A stretch of 64,000 nt of DNA from Syngnathus acus. Lineage: Eukaryota > Chordata > Actinopteri > Syngnathiformes > Syngnathidae. Location: positions 4,982,501-5,046,500 of the forward strand of contig NC_051101.1 in NCBI RefSeq assembly GCF_901709675.1, in the 5' to 3' direction. How positions within the stretch are numbered: the stretch's first letter is position 1; each line of letters opens with the position of its first letter. The notes beneath the pieces were generated by a model, which worked only from the letters and a program-made list of their open reading frames with translations, made no database searches and was not told where the DNA came from. Shown here one piece after another: positions 63,964-64,000 of this stretch. A program made the position numbers and the translations under genes.

Positions 63964-64000
63964 GTAACCATATCATATACAGGCTATACATTTCTTTTTT

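Overview
This is vertebrate, almost certainly teleost (percomorph-like), genomic DNA. It is AT-rich, with tiny exons separated by kilobase introns, long microsatellites and repeat types typical of fish genomes: a fish SINE core, Rex/L2-type LINE scraps, a pogo/Tigger-like MITE and a dispersed 'cacgggtgagct...gtgggaggaaaccgg' repeat. No bacterial gene, CRISPR array or phage is present.

About 85% of the window (minus strand, roughly 54.8 kb down to 1) is the 5' end of a plectin gene (plec), the giant cytolinker. From 5' to 3' it holds a string of alternative first exons. Each ends in phase 1 with a G before the donor, so each can join the common exon 2 at 5384-5445, which starts in the complementary phase. 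They are: 1c (52473-52662), 1f (48278-48368), a short exon MASFASSK (35158-35182), a 17-residue exon MNKGDPLGDRFWLSHKK (28227-28278), exon 1 with the S10/plectin domain (19360-22549, 1063 codons), 1d (MKIIP, 15153-15168) and 1a (6983-7100). A possible non-coding exon upstream of 1c lies near 54.5 kb. Next come the exons of the first calponin-homology (CH1) domain of the actin-binding domain: exon 2, the 15-nt optional exon 2alpha (2094-2108, PWRAE), exon 3 (1513-1602), the 36-nt optional exon 3alpha (914-949), then 403-480 and 210-302. The rest of the gene (CH2, plakin, rod, plectin repeats) lies beyond position 1.

Upstream of plectin on the plus strand, three exons (55812-55871, 58270-58397, 58671-58827) join in phase into a 114-residue basic protein that I do not recognise. 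At the right edge (63874-63963, plus) is the first exon of a secreted peptide with a hepcidin-type signal peptide, about 90 nt downstream of a good TATA box. It is cut off by the window end.

The rest is intron or intergenic DNA with repeats: a 336-bp (TC)n tract, an (ATCT)n tract, a 76-bp near-perfect palindrome, two MITEs, LINE fragments, a SINE and some small tandem duplications. All exon boundaries were read by eye from splice consensus and frame, and need transcript evidence.
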